Source: Hyphobacterium sp. CCMP332 (lineage in GTDB: Bacteria; Pseudomonadota; Alphaproteobacteria; Caulobacterales; Maricaulaceae). Taken from it: DNA of 64,000 bases. The DNA lies in the NCBI RefSeq assembly GCF_014323565.1, contig NZ_CP058669.1, forward strand, positions 1,515,501-1,579,500, read 5' to 3'. Of this stretch, positions 1 to 8,038 are shown piece by piece (position 1 is the stretch's first letter; each line of letters begins with the position of its first letter). The notes below the pieces were generated by a model. It was not told the origin of the DNA and made no database searches. It saw nothing but the letters and a program-made list of their open reading frames with translations. The translations under genes were made by a program, and so were the position numbers.

Positions 1-777
1 AATCCGGTTTTCCACCTTGCGGACCGTGCCGTTATCAGGATTTGCGGCCCGGACACGCGCGACTTTCTGCAACGCGTCATCACAAATGACCTGAAGCTTT
101 GTGCGTCTGGCACCTTGCAGGCCGGCGCGCTGTTGACGCCGCAAGGCAAGATCATTTGCGACTTCCTGATCCATGGTGAAGACGACGGTGTCGTGCTCGA
201 CATCCATGCCGATTCCGCGGAAGCCCTGATCAAGCGCCTGACGCTTTACCGCCTTCGTGCCAACGCCGACATTACGCTGGACAGCAGCGCGTTCGTGGTC
301 GCCGGGACAGGCCTGGCCGATCCGCGATCTCCCCAATTGCCACAGCGCACCATCGCGTCGGACAAACCGGCCGCGGACGGCACAACGCGGCAGGCCGAAC
401 TGGAAATTTCAGCCGGCATTCCAGCCTTCGGGCGAGATTATGGCGAGGCAGAGGTTTTCCCGACAGACGTCAATCTCGACCTCTATGGCGGTATTGCCTG
501 GAAGAAAGGATGTTTTATCGGACAGGAAGTCCTGTCGCGGATGAAGCGCCGCGGCACGATCCGCAAACGCACTGTCGCTGTGGCCGCAAATTCAGCCGAA
601 CCGGCAATGGGCGACGTCATTACGGCAGGCGATGTGCCACTGGGAAATATCACTTCGTCGGCGGGCAGACATGCGCTGGCGATTCTGCGGCTGGACCGGC
701 TGGACGCCGCCAGTGAAGCGCCAACCCTCAACGGCGAAGCCGTGACAATTTCACCGCCCCCGATTTCGCCGGACTGA
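1..777 (+). CDS. ygfZ: YgfZ/GcvT-like folate-binding protein (5' end missing)
   Basis: The reading frame is open from the first base, so the start lies outside the window; about 258 residues are visible. The family (YgfZ/COG0354, related to GcvT) binds folate and helps maintain or repair Fe-S clusters in the cytoplasm. The diagnostic motif KGCFIGQE is seen at bases 505-528, with Met-Lys-Arg-Arg-Gly just after it, as in YgfZ. The visible N-terminal part (FLQRVITNDL) also fits the family. An internal TTG at 115 is not a real start, because homology continues upstream. The gene is followed 45 bases later by tag on the same strand. Confidence 0.93.
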   Translation, partial: NPVFHLADRAVIRICGPDTRDFLQRVITNDLKLCASGTLQAGALLTPQGKIICDFLIHGEDDGVVLDIHADSAEALIKRLTLYRLRANADITLDSSAFVVAGTGLADPRSPQLPQRTIASDKPAADGTTRQAELEISAGIPAFGRDYGEAEVFPTDVNLDLYGGIAWKKGCFIGQEVLSRMKRRGTIRKRTVAVAANSAEPAMGDVITAGDVPLGNITSSAGRHALAILRLDRLDAASEAPTLNGEAVTISPPPISPD

Positions 778-822
778 ATTCCCCCACTCGCCAACGGGAC
801 AAGTGGGGTCTAAAGCGGAGCC

Positions 823-1416
823 ATGACGGTTACACCGATTTCGCGCTGTCCCTGGGCGCCGGACCACGATCCGCTCTATTCCGCCTATCACGATACGGAA
901 TGGGGCGTGCCGGAGTATGATTCGCGCGCGCTCTGGGAAAAGCTCGTTCTCGACGGCATGCAGGCCGGACTGGCCTGGATCACCATTCTCAGGAAACGCG
1001 ACACCATTCGTGAAGCGTTTAACGGATTTGATCCGGTAAAAGTCGCCGCTTATGATGACCGGGATATGGACCGTCTGCTAGCCAATCCCGGCATCATCCG
1101 TTCGGGCGCGAAAATCCAGGCCGCCATTGGCGGCGCCCGCCTCTTCCTCGACATGCAGGAAAACGGCGAGGATTTTGCGGAGTATCTCTGGGCCTATACC
1201 GGCGGCAAGCCCCTGCAGAATGAGTGGGAAAGCATGTCCGACGTTCCGGCCAAGACACCTTTGAGCGAAACGATCGCGAAGGACCTGAAGAAGCGGGGTT
1301 TCAAATTCTGCGGACCTGTTATCGTTTACGCTTTCATGCAAGCCGTTGGCATGGTCAACGACCACCTTGTTGCCTGCCCGCGCCATTCAGATGTTCAGAA
1401 AATGGGAGTGCGCTGA
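823..1416 (+). CDS. tag: DNA-3-methyladenine glycosylase I
   Basis: This 197-residue cytoplasmic base-excision repair enzyme removes 3-methyladenine from alkylated DNA. It aligns end to end with E. coli Tag from memory. Shared blocks are CPW at residue 9, AYHDTEWGVPE at 21-31, QAGLAWITIL, FDPVKVAAYDD and NDHLVAC near the C-terminus. C9, H23 and the H/C of NDHLVAC correspond to the zinc-snap ligands of the family. A GGAG ribosome site precedes the ATG. The stop overlaps the ATG of the next small lipoprotein gene by one base, which suggests coupled translation. Confidence 0.95.
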   Translation: MTVTPISRCPWAPDHDPLYSAYHDTEWGVPEYDSRALWEKLVLDGMQAGLAWITILRKRDTIREAFNGFDPVKVAAYDDRDMDRLLANPGIIRSGAKIQAAIGGARLFLDMQENGEDFAEYLWAYTGGKPLQNEWESMSDVPAKTPLSETIAKDLKKRGFKFCGPVIVYAFMQAVGMVNDHLVACPRHSDVQKMGVR

Positions 1417-1646
1417 TGTTTCGCGGAATGATCTCCATCCTTTCCCTTCTGGCTTTGGCCGGATGCTCGACCCTTGAATGGCCCGGTCGCGATGACGACG
1501 ACCTGACGGCGCAGGAATTGGGCGACGCAGACTGCCGTCTGGCACGGCCGTCCGATCCGGCAGGGCGGGGCGAATGGGTTTGTGAAAATCCAAGAACCGG
1601 CGAAATAGAGCGGCAATCCGAAAATCCGGTTTTCGGAAACGAATAG
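1416..1646 (+). CDS. small putative lipoprotein
   Basis: The gene encodes a 76-residue protein of unknown function. A hydrophobic N-terminal stretch ends in LALAGC, a lipobox for lipidation at C17, so a membrane-anchored periplasmic lipoprotein is expected. The mature part is acidic (DDDD) and holds two further cysteines. The chosen ATG overlaps the tag stop codon. The same frame is open further upstream inside tag, but only this start gives a signal peptide. No family was recognised. Confidence 0.72.
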   Translation: MFRGMISILSLLALAGCSTLEWPGRDDDDLTAQELGDADCRLARPSDPAGRGEWVCENPRTGEIERQSENPVFGNE

Positions 1647-1671
1647 CGTTGAAACCGAACGGACAGAATTC

Positions 1672-2793
1672 ATGACAAATGCGGTTATCCGGTCCTCGGG
1701 TCTCTGGACCCCGCCAGACAGTGTCAGCAATGACGAGTTGGTGGCTTGTTACAATGCGTGGGTCGAGAAGTGGAATGGCGAAAACGCCGATGCCATCGCC
1801 GCCGGTCACACCGAGGCGAAATCCCCCTCCTCCTCGGGCTTCATCGAGAAAGCATCCGGCATCAAGGCGCGGTATTCCGTCGACAAGGCGGGCGTGCTCG
1901 ACATTGACCGCATGCGTCCGCAAGTCCGCCGCCGCGAGGATAGCGAGATATCCATGATGGCCGAGGCGGGTCTGGCCGCCGCGCGCGAAGCGCTGGAAAG
2001 CGCTGGGCGCGACCCCAAAGACGTGGACGGTGTCATCTGCTCGGCCACCACCATGCAACGTACCTATCCCTGCATCGCGATCGAGATCCAGCATGCGTTG
2101 GGCATTGACGGTTTTGGCTATGATATGAGCGTCGCCTGTTCATCGGGAACATTCGGCCTCATCAATGCGGTCAACGCAATCCAGACCGGGCAGGCCAAAT
2201 CCGTCCTGCTCGTAACGCCGGAAATCACCACACCGCAGCTGAATTTCCGCGACCGCGACAGCCATTTCATCTTCGGCGACGTCGCCGTCGCCCTCCTCAT
2301 CGAACGCGATGACATGTCCGCTGATGGCTGGAGCATTCTCGATACGCGCATGAAGACATCCTATTCGAACAATATCCGCTCGAATTTCGGCTTTCTGAAT
2401 GCCTGCGAAAGTCCGGAACCGGCGTTCGAGGACCGCTATTTCACCCAGGAAGGCCGCCGGGTCTTCAAGGAAGTCTGCCCGATGGTCGCAGAACTGATCA
2501 ATGATCAGCTGGCCGCAAATGACCTGTCTGCAACCGACATGAAACGCCTCTGGCTTCACCAGGCCAATATCAACATGAATATGATGATTGCGCGGAAAGT
2601 CTTCGACCGCGAATTTACGGTCGAGGAGGCCCCCGTCATCCTCGATGAATTTGCCAATACGGCGGGCGCCGGCTCGCTGGTGGCCTTTCATCGCCATGCG
2701 GACGGATTTGCCGAAGGCGAAAAAGGTCTCCTGTGTTCCTTCGGCGCAGGTTATTCGATAGGCTCTGTGATCTTGGAGAAACGAGCGGTATGA
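1672..2793 (+). CDS. beta-ketoacyl-ACP synthase III family protein, copy 1
   Basis: This 373-residue thiolase-fold enzyme belongs to the KAS III group. The triad is visible as C156 (SVACSSGTFG), H296 (LWLHQANIN) and N329 (FANTAGAG). The sequence resembles from memory Pseudomonas aeruginosa PA3286, which condenses medium-chain acyl-CoA from beta-oxidation with malonyl-ACP; shared blocks include NFRDRDSHFIFGD and the long N-terminal NAENADAIAAG segment. A role in feeding acyl-CoA into fatty acid synthesis, or in making a specialised lipid, is therefore inferred. The stop overlaps the start of a second, diverged copy by four bases (ATGA). Confidence 0.9.
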   Translation: MTNAVIRSSGLWTPPDSVSNDELVACYNAWVEKWNGENADAIAAGHTEAKSPSSSGFIEKASGIKARYSVDKAGVLDIDRMRPQVRRREDSEISMMAEAGLAAAREALESAGRDPKDVDGVICSATTMQRTYPCIAIEIQHALGIDGFGYDMSVACSSGTFGLINAVNAIQTGQAKSVLLVTPEITTPQLNFRDRDSHFIFGDVAVALLIERDDMSADGWSILDTRMKTSYSNNIRSNFGFLNACESPEPAFEDRYFTQEGRRVFKEVCPMVAELINDQLAANDLSATDMKRLWLHQANINMNMMIARKVFDREFTVEEAPVILDEFANTAGAGSLVAFHRHADGFAEGEKGLLCSFGAGYSIGSVILEKRAV

Positions 2794-3908
2794 GAGATTG
2801 CGTCATTCGATCGGTCGGCTGGACCGCCCCGGAAGCCAGTATTTCCAATGAGGAACTGGTAAAGGTTTTCAATACCTATGCGGATCGGTTCAACGCCGAA
2901 AACGCCGATGCCATTGCGGCGGGAACGCTGGCCGAAATACCCCATTCCAGCGAGAAATTCATCGAGCAGGCTTCAGGCATTCTGAACCGCCATGTTGTTG
3001 ACAAGGCCGGCCTGATGGATCTCGACCGGATGCGTCCACGTATCCCCCACCGCGAAAAGGAAGCCCTCGCCTATCAGGCAGAGTTCGGGCTTTCGGCAGC
3101 AAAAAAGGCACTGGATAAAGCCGGGCGCACGGCGGACGATCTCGACGGCGTCATTGTCGCCTCATCCGCACAGCAGAGAAATTTCCCGGGCGTGTCGGTT
3201 GAAATCCAGAATGCGCTCGGCATGACGCGCGGCTGGGCGTTTGACATGACCATGGCCTGCGCCTCGGCCATCTTCGCCATGCAGCAGGCGCGCGAACTGA
3301 TCCGTACCGGTCAGGCCGATGCGATTCTCATCGTCTGCCCGGAAATCATGAGCGCGATCAACCACTACCGCCGCCGCGAAGTGCACTTCATCTTCGGCGA
3401 TGCCTCGGCCGCTATTCTTCTGGAAGCCGGTGATCGCGAGCCCGGCGGCTGGGAATTGCAGGGCGTGCGTCTGGAAACGAAATGGTCAAATGCCCTGCGC
3501 TCCGATTTCGGCTTCATGAACCACACCGAATTCGAGGATGACGAGCCGTTTGAAGCCTTCGTCGATCAGGACGGTCACCGCGTTTTCCGCGATGTGATCC
3601 CCATGGCGTCTGGCGTATCATCAAAGCTGATCGCGGATCTGGGCTATCAGCCGCACGATATCCGCCGCGCCTGGTTGCATCAGGCCAATATCCGGATCGT
3701 TCAGGCCGTCGCCAAGAAGGCGCTGGATCGGGAACCGACCGCGGATGTCGCGCCGATCATCCTCAACGAATACGGCAATACCTCGTCATCAAGCGTATTG
3801 ATGACGTTCGACATGCATTCCAGTGATATGAAGCCCGGCGAGCGCGGCCTGATGTGCGCTTTCGGGGCCGGCTATGGCTGCGGCGCCGCAATCATTCAAA
3901 AAAGATAG
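2790..3908 (+). CDS. beta-ketoacyl-ACP synthase III family protein, copy 2
   Basis: This 372-residue protein is a paralogue of the preceding gene. It keeps the full KAS III triad: C157 (MACASAIF), H297 (AWLHQANIR) and N330 (YGNTSSSS). The two share the same length and the N-terminal NAENADAIAAG block. They differ around the acyl tunnel: copy 2 has NHYRRREVHFIFGD where copy 1 has NFRDRDSHFIFGD. The ATG at 2790 overlaps the upstream stop; the open frame extends further back but only into copy 1. Coupled translation and retained active sites suggest either a heterodimer or two chain-length specificities. Which applies cannot be read from the sequence. Confidence 0.89.
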   Translation: MRDCVIRSVGWTAPEASISNEELVKVFNTYADRFNAENADAIAAGTLAEIPHSSEKFIEQASGILNRHVVDKAGLMDLDRMRPRIPHREKEALAYQAEFGLSAAKKALDKAGRTADDLDGVIVASSAQQRNFPGVSVEIQNALGMTRGWAFDMTMACASAIFAMQQARELIRTGQADAILIVCPEIMSAINHYRRREVHFIFGDASAAILLEAGDREPGGWELQGVRLETKWSNALRSDFGFMNHTEFEDDEPFEAFVDQDGHRVFRDVIPMASGVSSKLIADLGYQPHDIRRAWLHQANIRIVQAVAKKALDREPTADVAPIILNEYGNTSSSSVLMTFDMHSSDMKPGERGLMCAFGAGYGCGAAIIQKR

Positions 3909-3917
3909 GGTCACAAG

Positions 3918-4925
3918 ATGAGGCAGGAATTCAAATGGACCGCCGGACTTGCCGCGCTGCTGCTGGCATCGTGCAGCGGTCCGGCAGATACGCCCGCCGA
4001 AACTGATGATATGTCGGACGCAGCGGCCACTTCTGACCCGGCTCCGGCCGCGACCGATCTTGCTGCAAACGAAGCGACCGATGACGCCGCCGATGCAGGC
4101 GCCCTGCCGGCTACCGATATATCGCTGTCCACACTGGTCTGGATTGACGGCCTGCCGCGGATTGCCGACCGGCGCGTGGTGACACAGCGCGGGCTCTACG
4201 ATAACCAGCCGGCCTTCGATGGTAATGGCGGCTTGTACTTCACCCGCGAGACCGAAAACAACCAGACCGACATTTTCCGTCTTGATACCGCTAGCGGCGA
4301 CGCGGTCCCGGTCACACGGACGCCGGATGAGAGCGAATATTCGCCGCGTCCGTCGCCCGACGGCGCTTCGGTCACCTATATTCATCAGGCACCGGGCGGT
4401 TATGGCGGCCAGGTGTATCGGCACATGCTGGATGGTTCATCGACCGGCGCTGCCCACGAATACGGCCCTGCCGGCTATTATGCCCTGTCGGCGGACCAGT
4501 CACAGATGCTGCTATTCGCCCTGACCGATCCGCTCAGCCTGCGCTGGGTCAATCTGGCTCTGGACATCGAGGCCGAAGTAACGACGGGTCTCGGGCGCGC
4601 GCTCTATTCGGCGCCGGACGGTCAGTCGGCCTATTTCACGCTGGAACATCCCGAAGGCGGATACATCATCAATCAGTTCAGCTTTGACGATTCCGCGGTG
4701 ACGCCGGTTTTCCGCCTGCCCGGCGAGACCGAAGACTATGCCGTTTTCACCAATCCGCAGGGCGAGCTCAGCTGGCTGGCGGCGTCTGACGGCACGCTCT
4801 ACTATCGCGCCACACAATCAAGCTGGCAGCCGGTCGATGATCTGGCCGCGATGGGTTTGACCGGCATTTCACGCCTGGCCGTGTCACCGGGCGCTGATCA
4901 GCTCGCCATTGTCGCCGAAGAATGA
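3918..4925 (+). CDS. lipoprotein with TolB/PD40-like beta-propeller repeats
   Basis: This 335-residue exported protein starts with a lipoprotein signal ending in LLASC, then a long Ala/Asp/Thr-rich linker (about residues 20-65). The rest contains segments typical of WD40-like PD40 propeller blades, such as QPAFDGNGGLYFTRE and YSPRPSPDGASVTYI. Such domains usually mediate protein or ligand binding in the periplasm; no catalytic motif is seen. It begins nine bases after the ketoacyl synthase pair on the same strand, so it may share their transcript. The exact function is unknown. Confidence 0.72.
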   Translation: MRQEFKWTAGLAALLLASCSGPADTPAETDDMSDAAATSDPAPAATDLAANEATDDAADAGALPATDISLSTLVWIDGLPRIADRRVVTQRGLYDNQPAFDGNGGLYFTRETENNQTDIFRLDTASGDAVPVTRTPDESEYSPRPSPDGASVTYIHQAPGGYGGQVYRHMLDGSSTGAAHEYGPAGYYALSADQSQMLLFALTDPLSLRWVNLALDIEAEVTTGLGRALYSAPDGQSAYFTLEHPEGGYIINQFSFDDSAVTPVFRLPGETEDYAVFTNPQGELSWLAASDGTLYYRATQSSWQPVDDLAAMGLTGISRLAVSPGADQLAIVAEE

Positions 4926-4937
4926 AGAATAGAGTCG

Positions 4938-5312
4938 TCAGACTTTCACGACATCCGTGATTTTATAGGTGAGATCCTCGCCATCCGCTTCGTGGATGGT
5001 GAGGTATTCGCCGAGCCGCAGGGCATGATCCCCCAGCCGGTAGACCGGTTCACCCGGTCCTTCATCTTCCTCGTCATAGCGGAAATACCAGTGACTGCCG
5101 CGATGCGTCAGCCAGCCATCGGCCTTCTCGGCGTCGTCCGGAGAAAACCGCAATACGGTGCAGTCCTGCTTGTTGGCACGCCAGAGTTCGAGGTCGAGAT
5201 GTCCCGAAGCATCCAGAGGCGCGACAACGGTATAACCCCGATGGTCATCACCATCGGGATGGCTGGTTCCCGGATTTCGGGTCAGTCTCATCACAACGCG
5301 GGACAATACCAT
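4938..5312 (-). CDS. conserved hypothetical protein
   Basis: The gene encodes a 124-residue soluble acidic protein without a signal peptide or membrane segment. The ATG at 5312 is preceded by a good GGAGG ribosome site about five bases away, which favours it over the in-frame ATG seven codons later. Features are a central WRANKQDCTVLRF block and an aromatic-rich GSHWYFRYDEEDEGPGEP segment. I do not recognise a family. It is convergent with the propeller lipoprotein and lies downstream of the universal stress protein on the same strand. Confidence 0.65.
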   Translation of the reverse strand: MVLSRVVMRLTRNPGTSHPDGDDHRGYTVVAPLDASGHLDLELWRANKQDCTVLRFSPDDAEKADGWLTHRGSHWYFRYDEEDEGPGEPVYRLGDHALRLGEYLTIHEADGEDLTYKITDVVKV

Positions 5313-5365
5313 TCAAGCCTCCATAAATATCCATAATCTCAGGAGGGAATTAAACATCGGCACCG

Positions 5366-6208
5366 TCAATGGGCAAGCAGCATTGCCGGACCATCTGACG
5401 CAGCCAGAAGCGTCCGGGTCACGCCACCAAACACAAACTCGCGCAGGCGCGAATGGCCATAGGCGCCGGCCACCAGAAGGTCCACACCTTCGGCACCCTG
5501 CAAAAGGCGCTCACCGACACTCCCTTCCAATTTATCAATATTGATCATCTCTGCACGTTTTCCGCGGACCGAGAGCCAGTCGAACAGCCGGTCGATCGAG
5601 GCCGCCCGCCGATCGCGGTATTCGAGACCGCGCTCGGACTGGAGAATACGCACCTCTTCAGCCGCACCAATGAGCGGCGAGCCGGCATAAATCGCGCGGG
5701 CCGCCTCCCGGGACCCGTCCCAGGCAATCGCCACGCTGGCAGGGGGTACATCCTTGTCCTTGCAAACATAGATCGGCGTTTGTTCGTCAATCAGAATGGC
5801 GGTCACCAGTTCCGCCAGTGGCCCGTTTCCCGAAGCGGCGTAATGCGACGTCACCACAAGCCGCGCCAGGCGCGTCTCGGCCGCAGCATCTGCCGGTTGA
5901 TCCGAAATCCGCAGGAATCGGCCACGCACCGCCGTCAGTTCGGCATATTCCAGTGCATCAATGAAGGTATTCTTGGCATTCTCGGCGCTCTTGTCCGATT
6001 CCGACTGAATGGAACTCAACGCCCCGGCCATGACGGAAGCTGCGGCACCGCTGGGCCCGGCCCACATCATGAAATCGCTCGGATCAGGCTCCAGCAGAAC
6101 GGCATCCAGCGTCGCATCAAACCGCGCTGCCAGCCGCGCCGCCGCGCGCGAGGGTATCAGGTCGTACTCATCTCCCTGCAGGGTGACGATGATCCGCTCT
6201 TTGGCCAT
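5366..6208 (-). CDS. universal stress protein, double-domain length
   Basis: This 280-residue protein has the length of two fused Usp domains. The C-terminal half ends in the family signature GAYGHSRLREFVFGGVTRTL (about residues 247-266), which matches the Gly-x2-Gly-x9-Gly-Ser/Thr ATP-binding region. The N-terminal half begins MAKERIIVTLQGDEYD and lacks a clear nucleotide motif. Such proteins act in the cytoplasm during starvation or stress. A GGAGA ribosome site precedes the ATG. The divergent promoter region shared with the next gene carries a 21-base perfect palindrome (6236-6256). Confidence 0.88.
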   Translation of the reverse strand: MAKERIIVTLQGDEYDLIPSRAAARLAARFDATLDAVLLEPDPSDFMMWAGPSGAAASVMAGALSSIQSESDKSAENAKNTFIDALEYAELTAVRGRFLRISDQPADAAAETRLARLVVTSHYAASGNGPLAELVTAILIDEQTPIYVCKDKDVPPASVAIAWDGSREAARAIYAGSPLIGAAEEVRILQSERGLEYRDRRAASIDRLFDWLSVRGKRAEMINIDKLEGSVGERLLQGAEGVDLLVAGAYGHSRLREFVFGGVTRTLLAASDGPAMLLAH

Positions 6209-6235
6209 GATGGTCTCCGGGAGCTAACAGACAGG

Positions 6236-6256
6236 CTTGATCTCGAATGGATCAAG
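6236..6256. promoter_or_regulatory. operator-like palindrome between usp and HD hydrolase genes
   Basis: CTTGATC and GATCAAG form a perfect 7-7-7 inverted repeat in the 99-base divergent gap. The TTGAT/ATCAA halves recall FNR/FixK boxes, but the spacing is nine bases rather than four, so that assignment is not supported. It could be the site of an unidentified dimeric regulator. Confidence 0.4.
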
Positions 6257-6307
6257 TTTAGGAACTGATAGAAATAGTAGCGGCTGCCTAATCAAGGATA
6301 AAGGGAA

Positions 6308-6943
6308 TTGCGAAAGCCAATACACGCAAAGGATGCTCCACCGCGCGCGTGGCAACGCATGCTCTCCGGCCGCCGGCTGGATTTGCTCGACCCGTCGCCA
6401 CTGGACGTGGAGATTGATGACATTGCCCACGGTCTGGCGCGTGTGGCCCGCTGGAATGGCCAGACCCGCAGCGCTTATGCCTTTTCCGTCGCCGAACACA
6501 GCGTGATCGTCGAGAACATTGTCCGGACCCTCTATCCCAGGCTCGATCGGCGCTGGTATCTCGCCGCCCTGCTGCACGATTCATCCGAATATGTGATCGG
6601 CGACATGATCAGCCCGTTCAAGGCGGCACTGGGCGTGAACTACCGGGAGTTCGAGGACCGGCTCGAAGCCGCCATCCACATCCGCTTTGGCCTGCCACCG
6701 AAGGCCCCCTTGGCCATCAAGCGCAAGATCAAGCGCGCCGACCGGATATGCGCGCACCTGGAAGCGGTACAGATTGCCGGCTTTGGCGAGGATGAGGCGC
6801 GGCAGTTTTTCGGTCCGGTGCCGTCAGACATCGATATCGAAATCCGCCCGGTTCCCGCCAACAAGGCCCAGACCCTCTTCCTCTCGCGCTTCCATGAATT
6901 GATGGCGGATCTGGAACCGGCAAGAAAGCAGCGCTCCGCATGA
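6308..6943 (+). CDS. HD-domain phosphohydrolase (YfbR-like)
   Basis: This 211-residue protein has an HD metal-binding core. A first histidine is in FSVAEHSVIVENI, the HD pair in AALLHDSSEYVIGDM, and a later aspartate in KIKRADRICAHLEA. The architecture matches YfbR-like 5'-nucleotidases and related HD hydrolases that act on nucleotides in the cytoplasm. It starts with TTG. The stop overlaps the start of the NAD regulator by four bases, so the two are co-translated. That linkage suggests a nucleotide-related substrate, which is inference only. Confidence 0.82.
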   Translation: MRKPIHAKDAPPRAWQRMLSGRRLDLLDPSPLDVEIDDIAHGLARVARWNGQTRSAYAFSVAEHSVIVENIVRTLYPRLDRRWYLAALLHDSSEYVIGDMISPFKAALGVNYREFEDRLEAAIHIRFGLPPKAPLAIKRKIKRADRICAHLEAVQIAGFGEDEARQFFGPVPSDIDIEIRPVPANKAQTLFLSRFHELMADLEPARKQRSA

Positions 6944-7893
6944 GTATTCCACCTGTCGCCGTCGGCCTGAATGCCGTCGTCATGGCGGCAGGTGAGACTG
7001 CGCCGCAAGTGCTGGTCGTGCCCCGCGGCGAGGAAGAACCCGCCCTGCCCTTCGGCCCGTTTGATCCGGCCCGGCACCGGACGTTCGAGATCGGCTTGCG
7101 CGAATGGGTCAGCGAGCAGGCCCACTTCCAGCTGGGCTATGTCGAGCAACTTTACACATTTGGCGACCGGGGCCGCGAAGCCCCCCTCGCAGACCTTCCG
7201 TCGTCAGAAGAAGCCCGGATTATCTCGATTGGTTATCTGGCGCTGACACCGGACACCGCCGATCTGCCCTCAGGCGGTGGCGAATGGCAGAGCTGGTACC
7301 GCTTCTTTCCGTGGGAAGACTGGCGCACCGGCAAGCCCGCCATACTCGACGGCCAGATTGAACCGGCCTTGAGACGCTGGATCGACGAAGCGGAAACCGA
7401 AGGCCGCCGGGAAGCCCGCCGTGATCGCGCGCGACTGACATTCGGGCTCGACGGCCGCGGATGGAATGAGGAACGCTGCCTTGATCGCTATGAATTGCTC
7501 TACAGCTCGGGTCTGATCACCGAGGCCGCACGCGACCGCAGGGAAGCGCAAGGCATGACCGCGGTCAGCCGCTCCATGGCGTCCGACCATCGCCGGATTG
7601 TGGCCACAGCCATCAGCCGCCTGCGCGGCAAGATCAAATACCGGCCGGTCGTATTTGAACTGATGCCGGATTTGTTCACCCTGTCGCGCCTGCAACAGGT
7701 CGTTGAAAGCATTGTGGGCTTTCCGCTGCACAAGCAGAATTTCCGCCGCGCACTCGACCGCACCGGCTTCGTGGAAGGTACTGGAAAGGTGCTCGCCGGC
7801 ACGGGCGGCCGCCCGGCTGAACTCTTCCGCTACCGCCGCGATGCTGTGCGCGATACCCAGGCCACCGGCATCACCATTCCGCGCTCGCGATAG
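6940..7893 (+). CDS. NrtR/NadQ-type Nudix-related transcriptional regulator of NAD synthesis
   Basis: This 317-residue protein has a degenerate Nudix domain (about residues 1-150) followed by a winged-helix domain. The segment LREWVSEQAHFQLGYVEQLY is typical of Nudix-derived NAD regulators, where the catalytic Nudix box has been lost and the domain senses a nicotinamide nucleotide or ADP-ribose. The C-terminal half (PVVFELMPDLFTLSRLQQV, then HKQNFRRAL) matches the DNA-binding part of NrtR proteins. Placement immediately before nadABC supports control of that operon, and two related palindromes lie between this gene and nadA. The length fits the alphaproteobacterial NadQ branch (COG4111, from memory). 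Confidence 0.88.
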   Translation: MSIPPVAVGLNAVVMAAGETAPQVLVVPRGEEEPALPFGPFDPARHRTFEIGLREWVSEQAHFQLGYVEQLYTFGDRGREAPLADLPSSEEARIISIGYLALTPDTADLPSGGGEWQSWYRFFPWEDWRTGKPAILDGQIEPALRRWIDEAETEGRREARRDRARLTFGLDGRGWNEERCLDRYELLYSSGLITEAARDRREAQGMTAVSRSMASDHRRIVATAISRLRGKIKYRPVVFELMPDLFTLSRLQQVVESIVGFPLHKQNFRRALDRTGFVEGTGKVLAGTGGRPAELFRYRRDAVRDTQATGITIPRSR

Positions 7894-7948
7894 TTTACAG
7901 CCACCGCCCGTTTCCGGGCTTGACGCCGGACAGGTCGGGGCCTATTTA

Positions 7949-7963
7949 GGCTCAATAAGAGCA
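7949..7963. promoter_or_regulatory. upstream NrtR/NadQ-like operator (imperfect)
   Basis: GGCTCAATAAGAGCA matches 12 of 15 positions of the perfect palindrome nearer nadA. The two centres are 60 bases apart, close to a whole number of helical turns, which would allow looping or cooperative binding. Binding by the adjacent regulator is inferred. Confidence 0.55.
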
Positions 7964-7992
7964 AAAGGCGGCGATCACATTTGGCCGCCTTT
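7964..7992 (+). terminator. Rho-independent-like terminator after the regulator gene
   Basis: AAAGGCGGC at 7964-7972 and GCCGCCTTT at 7984-7992 form a nine-base stem with an 11-base loop, ending in a short T run. It lies 70 bases after the regulator stop. The descending arm overlaps the proposed -35 of the nadA promoter. Confidence 0.6.
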
Positions 7993-8008
7993 CTCTGAAC
8001 CTTATAAA
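7981..8008 (+). promoter_or_regulatory. predicted nadA promoter
   Basis: The -35 candidate is TTGGCC (7981-7986) and the -10 candidate is TATAAA (8003-8008), with a 16-base spacer. The perfect palindrome begins at the last base of the -10, so a bound repressor would block initiation. Confidence 0.5.
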
Positions 8009-8024
8009 TGCTCAATTTGAGCAT
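8008..8024. promoter_or_regulatory. main NrtR/NadQ-like operator of the nad operon
   Basis: ATGCTCAA-T-TTGAGCAT is a perfect 8-1-8 inverted repeat lying between the -10 and the nadA ribosome site. Its position fits repression by the adjacent Nudix-type regulator. The consensus for this lineage is not known to me, so the assignment rests on location and symmetry. Confidence 0.65.
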
Positions 8025-8038
8025 AAATGGAGAGACCA

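Noticed and set aside
6236-6256. FNR/FixK box upstream of usp
   Set aside because: The half-sites TTGAT and ATCAA are nine bases apart instead of four, so the palindrome is reported without that name.
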